Positions 57,594 through 64,000 of a stretch of 64,000 bases of DNA are shown one piece after another; the first letter of the stretch is position 1; each line of letters begins with the position of its first letter. A program made the translations under genes and the position numbers. The stretch is from Terebella lapidaria (taxonomy: Eukaryota > Annelida > Polychaeta > Terebellida > Terebellidae). Below the pieces are notes generated by a model. That model was not told the DNA's origin. It did no database searches and worked only from the letters and a program-made list of their open reading frames with translations. Location: NCBI GenBank assembly GCA_949152475.1, contig OX424568.1, forward strand, positions 4,377,667-4,441,666, read 5' to 3'.

Positions 57594-59222
57594 TCACTGC
57601 TGCTGTTCCGGCTGATGGAAGGTCGGAGTATTCATGAAGTCGGAGAGGCCCGACAAGTTCCCGAGGGAGCTGTGGGACATGTTCAGAGTGCTGTTTGGGC
57701 GTGGTGGGATCTGGAAGGTCACTGGTTGTGCTGTCGACTGTCCAGCAGTTGGCACGGGTGTGTCCCAGGAGCAATCAGGTGGGGCGTTGGGCGGGCCGTT
57801 CCATGTCTGTTGCTGGCTTGATCCGGATTGCATCGCACGGAAAGATGGGACGGGGTCCACAAAATCTGTCAACTGCTGTTGTGGAGGCTGCTGGAACTGC
57901 TGGACGGGAGGAGGCTGTACGGCAGGCGGTAGAGGAGAAGGCTGAACGGCAGGCGGTAAATGAGACGGCTGTACTGGCTGTGGCTGTGGCAGCTTGGAGG
58001 AGGACTCCACCAGTGACAACATCATGTTCATGGAGTCACGGTACATCTGGGGGTGTAACCGAGGGTCTATCTGTTTGGCCATGGCGCCCATCCACACTCC
58101 CCAGGCCTCTGTCGCGGACTGCTGTTCTTGGGTGAGGAGGAACTCAATTTGACTCTGTATTCTTGACGCGTCGATGTTGCGCCGTGAGTTGAGCAACGAT
58201 GTTAGCTGCTTCGTCATCGTCGTCGTCGCTGCGTTGAGCTCCTTTCTTTTTGCTCTTCCCCTTGACCTTGCCTCTCCCTCCTTTGGACGTGGACGTGGAC
58301 GAAGACTGTACGGCTGAAGACTGGGCGGCAGATGACTGTACGGCTGGAGACTGGGCTGCTGAAGACAGGGTAGCTGGCCAGCTTTCTTTTGACCTCTGGG
58401 TGTTATATGAGAGGTGGTCAACGTCGTCTTCTATCTCCATATCAGATCCCGATGACGCCACTGGAGACACTGGGACGCTGGGCATCAACTGTAAGGGGAG
58501 TAGAAAAAGACATTAAATATCGTGTCTAATTGTTATTGTTATTTGTAATGTTATTGTTATTGCCATTTCATTAAAATTATTCAATTATGAAAACTCACAC
58601 TGCATGCTGTGCGCCCCTTCACACGGGAGATGTGAGACAAAAGGAAGCCGAAGTTTGCATCTATGAAAGTGTCCCGATCTGTTCTCTCCTTAGCTGCTGA
58701 TCCCGACTTCGAGTCGTGCAGTTTCCCCACCTTGGTACGAATACTTTCGTACCAGGTCTCGAGCAAGTCTCCCGATTCCAGTATCAACTCTGCCCCCTTC
58801 TCTGCCCACAGACTTGTCTTTTTGTTGGTGTCCTTGTATTCCTTCATTGATTTCTGATACAAGCAGGGGTTTTTGCGCAACCACTCCCCCATGTTGATCT
58901 CGTCCTCCTCGCTGAGGATCGTACCAAAGTTACGACGCCTTGTTTTTTGGGTTGGTTGCTCTGACTACTTCGATGGTTTTAACTGTTTCGATGGTTTCTC
59001 TGATTCTTTGGACGCCCCTGCCAATTCATCGTCGTCTCCATGGGATGAAGCTGGAGGAGTAGGCGAACGTGGGTTCACTGGAGGGTCATCATCATCAGTC
59101 CCTTCACCAGGATTCAAGGCCTTCTTCGGTGGTGCCCTTGGACTCTCCGACCTTGACACCACGATCAATTTCTTTGTCTCGGTCCTCTTGCTTCTCTTCG
59201 GCGGCATCTCTTCACCCTTCAA
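57594..59222 (-). pseudogene. Harbinger MADF-type DNA-binding partner protein, broken
   Basis: Exon 1 runs from 59222 (or the inner MPPKRSKRTETK start) to a good donor GTGAGT at 58598-58593. It has a basic/acidic N-terminus, then a MADF-like domain (EWLRKNPCLYQKSMKEYK, LWAEKGAELI, ETWYESIRTKVGKL). A 110-base intron ends in a strong acceptor (CTCCCCTTACAG at 58489). Exon 2 starts TTGATGCCCAGC in phase, encodes a Ser/Gln-rich linker, a helical segment (QIEFLLTQEQQSATEAWGVW) and a Pro/Gln-rich tail, and stops at 57594. Lesions: in-frame TAG at 58967-58965 and a one-base shift near the GAC run at about 58200-58215. The partner protein of these elements carries the transposase to the nucleus and binds element DNA. 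Confidence 0.8.
58489..58598 (-). other. Intron of the Harbinger partner gene
   Basis: Donor GTGAGT, pyrimidine-rich acceptor TCTTTTTCTACTCCCCTTAC then AG, phase 0. Its presence indicates nuclear spliceosomal expression in the ancestral element. Confidence 0.7.
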
Positions 59223-59274
59223 ATAACAAGTAGTTAATGAAATTTACCCCAAAATGCCTCACCTTTCATAGCAG

Positions 59275-59600
59275 ATGAAAATCTGCTGGGCTCTACCGGG
59301 GTCTGCCGTGTTGCTGCCGGGGCCTGCCGTGTTGCTGCCGGGGTCTGCCGTCTTTCTGCCGTGTATCTACCGGGATCTACCGTGTTGGCACCGTGTTACT
59401 ACCGGTGTCTGCCGTATCTCTGCCGTGTCTCTCTTGTGTTCACGCCGGGGCCTACCGTGTTAATGCTGGGTAGATGGCGACCGTCAACTGTCACAACGAT
59501 CGTCGAGCGATTTTCATCCCGGTAGAGCCCGGCAGAGCAAAATTCACCACCGGCGTTTACCGGGGTGTACCGTGTAGCTGCCGTGCTCTATGTGACTGGG
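59275..59600. repeat. Right subterminal repeat array of the Harbinger
   Basis: CTACCGGGGTCTGCCG, TGCCGTGTTGCTGCCGGGG and related words repeat about ten times, matching the left array. Confidence 0.85.
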
Positions 59601-59606
59601 ACTTTA

Positions 59607-60002
59607 GTGGATGGGCATCCTGGTTTTTATATGGAATACATGATATGCAGTGAAGAGTATGCAGTGAATTTTTAACATGGAATTACCTGGAACATTCAAT
59701 CGATAAAAGCTCATATATGTTGTATCTCTGAGTATCCATGTTAATCGAGTCATTAATTGTTTCCAAGCCGCAGGAACTGTTGACTTGGTTCTGATTTTCA
59801 AGCGACTCGAGCACCACACCTACCAGCAGGGTCGCCAAGATCCTGCAAATTGCGGGCGCATTGAGGACAAGGCCTAAATGTAGTTATGGTCGGCCCCAAG
59901 GAAGTTTTGTTTTCATATGTAAGAAGAGTGGCAATTCTCCTTTGGGGAAGGGAAAGCCAGACACAGAACAAGCTGCATGAACCAGCCCGATCCCGGACCC
60001 CA
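59607..60002. other. No gene seen
   Basis: A minus-strand frame at 60007-59798 includes CPQCARNLQDLGDPAGRC, locally protein-like but with no recognised family and no supporting signals. Confidence 0.3.
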
Positions 60003-61098
60003 CACATGGTTCTCAGCCAGAACAGAGGAAGCTAAAGAGAAGGGACCATGTCGGGTTACCTGTCAAGTATGCCCAGCGTTGGTATACATCCCTGTCATAT
60101 CGAGCAGGCTTACATATCGTGATATTCCAAGGCCCAACAGGCGTGTTGGATGTGTCATTCATTGGAAACGGGAGTGGGCCACTTCCTTCACCACCTCCAT
60201 CCGGAAATTGATCCGCAACACTCCAGTGTATCACCGCTAACGGCAGCAACCTACAACGGTTGGCGAGTCTGATGAAAGGCCTGTTACTCTTCATCTGTTC
60301 CACCTCGGATGCGCCTCCGCTTGGGCGATGTCCTGGAGCGAGTGCAACGCGAGCAGTAGTACGTTCCCGCCGGCTACCATGCTTACATCGAGGGGACTAT
60401 GTCAATGCCTCGATTTCTGGCACCTTTCAGAAGCTCAAGGTTGCAGCTCTATTTGGGTAAGGCCATAACAAATAAATTATTAGTTTCACAGGGACCACCC
60501 GCATCGTTTCTCTCGGTAGATTTTATTGGGATGGACAATGAAAGAAATCACACATGGTTCTCAGCCAGAACAGAGGAAGCTAAAGAGAAGGGACCATGTC
60601 GGGTTACCTGTCAAGTATGCCCAGCGTTGGTATACATCCCTGTCATATCGAGCAGGCTTACATATCGTGATATTCCAAGGCCCAACAGGCGTGTTGATGT
60701 GTCATTCATTGGAAACGGGAGTGGGCCACTTCCTTCACCACCTCCATCCGGAAATTGATCCGCAACACTCCAGTGCATCACCGCTAACGGACATCAACCT
60801 ACAACGGTTGGCGAGTCTGATGAAAGGCCTGTTACTCTTCATCTGTTCCACCTCGGATGCGGCCTCCGCTTGGGCGATGTCCTGGAGCGAGTGCAACGCG
60901 AGCAGTAGTACGTTCCCGCCGGCTACCATGCTTACATCGAGGGGACTATGTCAATGCCTCGATTTCTAGCACCTTTCAGAAGCTCAAGGTTGCAGCTCTA
61001 TTTGGGTAAGGCCATAACAAATAAATTATTAGTTTCACAGGGACCACCCGCATCGTTTCTCTCGGTAGATTTTATTGGGATGGACAATGAAAGAAATC
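60003..61098 (+). repeat. 548-bp tandem duplication, two units
   Basis: CACATGGTTCTCAGCCAG starts at 60003 and again at 60551; the two units differ at only about five places, including one-base indels (GGATGTG to GATGTG; GATGCGCC to GATGCGGCC). The duplication is therefore recent. The unit is less AT-rich than its surroundings. A minus-strand frame in unit 1 (60303-60013) reads MEQMKSNRPFIRLANRCR and ends GNPTWSLLFSFLCSG; the unit 2 indel breaks it. I cannot name the unit. Confidence 0.92.
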
Positions 61099-61151
61099 AT
61101 TTTTTTTTCCACATCCACATTCTCCCCGCAAAAAAAAATGGATATTGACCA

Positions 61152-61445
61152 CAAAAGCTCCTGATCTAAAGAAAAGCGAAGTATACAATTTGCAATCGAT
61201 TCGTTACCGCATGACTGAACATGTCAACAGCTTATTTCTCATCATTAAGATTTACATACACTTCCATTTCAATGTAATCTAACTTGTTTAAAATTTTTCA
61301 ATTTCAATGCACAAAATGCACCGCTCCTGATCGATAAAATAAAAGCGAAGTATATAATTTGTAATGGATTGATTACCGCATGACTGAACATGTCAGTAGG
61401 TTACTTTTCATCCTAAAGATTTACATACACTTCCATTCTAATGTA
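61152..61445. repeat. Diverged 166-bp tandem duplication
   Basis: GCTCCTGATC, AAAGCGAAGTATA, ACCGCATGACTGAACATGTC and AAGATTTACATACACTTCCA appear at 61158-61275 and again at 61324-61440, with more differences than in the neighbouring duplications. Confidence 0.85.
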
Positions 61446-61655
61446 GTGTATCAATTTTTCAATCTCCGAATAAATTAAACTATGCAAAAATCAGCATATG
61501 TTGCAGGAATAGATCGATCACTATGAGCACTTCACTGAAACCTAGCGAATACCTCAACAATCAAGTGATATAAAGGCCGATTGACTCAGTTGTGCTTCTG
61601 CCCAGTGAAACCTCATTTCATCTTCACAACTCGCTGTAGGAAGGGAAAGGGTGGT

Positions 61656-62010
61656 CCTACAAGCATAAAACTAACAAAGAGCCTCCCTAAATCCCTACCT
61701 GTACATTTCGAGCGGAAGCCGCGATTTTTTATATAATATTCCTTCATGCTTCATTTTGACCGAAAATAAAACGTAAATCGATTCCGGTCTGGACCCAATA
61801 ATATCCGTCAAAGTTGTTGAAAAAGAATTTTGACGGACCTACAAGCATAAAACTAACAAAGAGCCTCCCTAAATCCCTACCTGTACATTTCGAGCGGAAG
61901 CCGCGATTTTTTATATAATATTCCTTCATGCTTCATTTTGACCGAAAATAAAACGTAAATCGATTCCGGTCTGGACCCAATAATATCCGTCAAAGTTGTT
62001 GAAAAAGAAT
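61656..62010. repeat. 182-bp tandem duplication, near identical
   Basis: CCTACAAGCATAAAACTAAC begins at 61656 and at 61838. The units are virtually identical through AAAGTTGTTGAAAAAGAATT. Very recent. Confidence 0.95.
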
Positions 62011-62138
62011 TCAAACAAATTCTTCTTTCCACAATAATCAACACGAAAGAATGGGACACAGTTCAGATGTGCGAGCGACTATAATTGTATTATAAATTTT
62101 ACTGTACACGCCAGCATTGACACTGAATCAGTGGTATG

Positions 62139-62349
62139 AATGTAAGTATCAATCTATCACCACCAATACAATCAGATATTGATGATGCCGATAACAAACA
62201 TAAAATACAACATTTTGCAATATAAACAAAGCCCGACCAATTACTTTATCCAAAGACACACAGGCGTCATCAGGGGCAGACATTGTGTTAAATGTAGTTG
62301 TTTCTACTGTACACCTGATGGAATTAGTATACAACTGCCCAACAACCTA
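62139..62349 (+). repeat. Dispersed repeat R2, copy 5
   Basis: TGTAAGTATCAATCTATCAC through ACAACTGCCCAACAACCTAG, the most complete copy besides copy 1. Confidence 0.8.
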
Positions 62350-62456
62350 GATGTCACCCATATTGCTCAAAATATGTCAATTGAGAGAAATTACCATTAC
62401 TGCTGGGCCAATGTGCTTCATTAATGTCAGTAATAAAAGTTCAGGGCCTTAACTAT

Positions 62457-64000
62457 TTTTTAGGTTACCGGACCAATGGTCCGATAATCTTTTGGCGTGG
62501 TGTTTCGTCCGTTGTCGTCCACATTTTTATCTTTTTGTTTACGGGCGAATTTTCCTGAAATTTTGCACAAAAATGCTGAAAAATAATTCAAGGAGGAGGT
62601 ATTTATTAGTTTTTTTATTTATTTTCACATTTTTTGGCAGCCGTTCTCGACAAAACTGCCTGATTTTTGACTTTGGCGGCCATTTTCTCAAAATCTGTTC
62701 AGTAACTTTTTTTTTTATACATAACACTCCTCATATGTACTCCTATGATGTGATGCAAGTTTCGTTGCGCTTGAGTCACTCGAAGTGGGCCATTTTGGCC
62801 CAAATGGGACTTTCCCATGTTAAATTCTCCTATGCTTTATAATGGGACACATTATGCCTAGCATCTCACTTAATATTGAAATTAGAGACTAGGAATCAAT
62901 TGTGGACATATAGGATATGATATATGCTGAACATTCTCGTGACTTCGAATTTGACCGCTGACCTCAGTTTCAAGGTCAGAGCACAAAAATGGCTTATATC
63001 TCGCTTGTTGTCGACTTTACAGCTTGGGAATCAATTGTGGACATATAGGAAATGATATAAGCTGAATATTCTGATGATCTGGAAATTGACCTTTGACCTC
63101 ATTTTCAAGGTCACAACACAAAATGGCTAATATCTCGTTTGTTATTGACTTTACAACTTGGGAATCAATTATGAACATATAGAAAATGATATATGGGATT
63201 ACTGTCATGACCTTGAATTTGACCTTTGACTTCATTTTCAAGGTCACAAGACAGAATGGTTATTATCTCACTTATTATCGATTTTACAGCTTAGGAATCA
63301 ATTGTGGACATTTAGGGAATCATATATATGCTGAATATTCTTATGGAAATTGACCTTTGACCTCATTTTCAAGGTCACAACACAAAATGGCTAATATCTC
63401 GTTTGTTATTGACTTTACAACTTGGGAATCAATTATGAACATATAGGAAATGATATATGGGATTAATGTCATGACCTTGAATTTGACCTTTGACCTCATT
63501 TTCAAGGTCACAAGACTGAATGGTTAATATCTCACTTAGTATCGATTTCACAGCTTAGGAATCAATTGTGGACATTTAGGAAATGATATATGCTGAATAT
63601 TCTCGTGGCCTTTAATTTGACCTCGTGACCTTATTTTCAAGGTCACAACACATAATGGCTAATATCTCGCTTATCATCGACTTTACAGCTTAGGAATCAA
63701 TTATGAACATATAGGAAATTATATATACAGATTATTCTCATGACCTTCAATTTGACCTTTGACCTAAATTTCAAGGGCATATGACAAAATGACTAATATC
63801 TCCCTTATTATCGATTTTACAGCTTAGGAATCAATTGTGCGCATATAGAAAATGATATATGCTTAATATTGCCATGACCTTGAGTTCGACCTTTGACCTC
63901 ATTTTCAAGGTCAAAGGACAAATTTGCTAACATCTTGCTCCTTTATGGCGTGGGAACGAATTGTGGACATATATAAAATGATATACATTGAATATTTTGA
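62457..64000 (+). mobile_element. H element copy H (runs off the window)
   Basis: TTTTTAGGTTACCGGACC at 62457, head at 62510-62860, then about eight 134-bp units with phase marks near 62896, 63031 and 63165. The final units (CTCCTTTATGGCGTGGGAAC) resemble the ends of copies A and B, so the 3' terminus should lie soon after 64000. Confidence 0.85.

Larger units (their letters stand above)
55302..59606. mobile_element. PIF/Harbinger element, full length, inactivated
   Basis: The left end is TAA then TGGCCCAGTCACACTGGG; the right end, inverted, is AGTCCCAGTCACATAGAGC with TTA at 59604-59606. PIF/Harbinger duplicates TWA, so TAA/TTA is probably a target duplication with one changed base. Length is about 4.3 kb. 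It carries the two genes typical of the superfamily, convergent: a DDE nuclease on the plus strand and a MADF-type DNA-binding partner on the minus strand. Both are broken. GC-rich subterminal arrays lie at each end. Confidence 0.9.

Noticed and set aside
57615-58516. Plus-strand genes opposite the Harbinger partner
   Set aside because: GC-rich antisense shadows of the Pro/Gln-rich exon, which has domain, splice and element context on the minus strand.
58965-58967. TAG in the partner gene as an intron boundary
   Set aside because: The frame continues unchanged on both sides and no donor or acceptor fits, so it is a nonsense mutation.
60013-60303. Membrane or enzyme gene in the 548-bp unit
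   Set aside because: The frame is broken by an indel in the sister unit and has no recognised motif.

Overview
The window is eukaryotic and almost certainly from a marine invertebrate. It is AT-rich, gene-poor and dominated by transposable elements. Several traits suggest a spiralian, perhaps a mollusc: tRNA-derived SINEs, APE-type LINEs, a PIF/Harbinger element with a MADF-type partner gene, and dispersed elements with a tandem-repeat core. A lancelet or another aquatic invertebrate cannot be excluded from sequence alone. I see no prokaryotic operons, CRISPR arrays or rRNA genes.

Layout. (1) 1-792 is the 3' part of a reading frame joining an L1-ORF1-like RNA-binding domain to a NADAR domain. 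(2) 2724-9849 is a LINE with endonuclease and reverse transcriptase, broken by a single in-frame stop; its 3' region holds two copies of a dispersed element I call H. (3) 9858-11840 is a nested inverted-repeat element holding a SINE and a perfect 22-bp hairpin. (4) 12-23 kb has mostly no genes, with a decayed RecQ-like helicase fragment, SINEs and retroelement 3' ends. (5) 23.7-51.4 kb is an ancient tandem array of at least three colinear, same-strand paralogous blocks. Each has been invaded separately by different transposons: a Harbinger MITE with TAA target duplications, a piggyBac MITE with TTAA, a hAT element with a perfect 8-bp duplication, a nested LINE and H elements. (6) 52.2-52.8 kb is a 54-bp minisatellite, followed by a Tc1/mariner MITE. 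(7) 55302-59606 is a full-length but dead PIF/Harbinger element with two convergent genes. (8) 60-62 kb holds recent tandem duplications, and the window closes in another H element.

H elements start with a short subterminal repeat (AGGTTACCGG), carry arrays of a 134-bp unit, and end with the inverted subterminal repeat, a small hairpin and T-runs. This matches the layout of Helentron-derived non-autonomous elements (HINE/DINE-1 type). Each 134-bp unit carries a perfect nuclear-receptor DR1 site (AGGTCA-A-AGGTCA in reverse) and TCAAGGTCA half-sites.

No complete, clearly functional host gene is visible. The most gene-like host signal is the paralogous block array, where a short start-codon segment, a TATA/initiator pair and a short acidic reading frame recur. 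It could hide small exons of a tandem gene family. All functional statements are inferences from motifs; no database search was possible.
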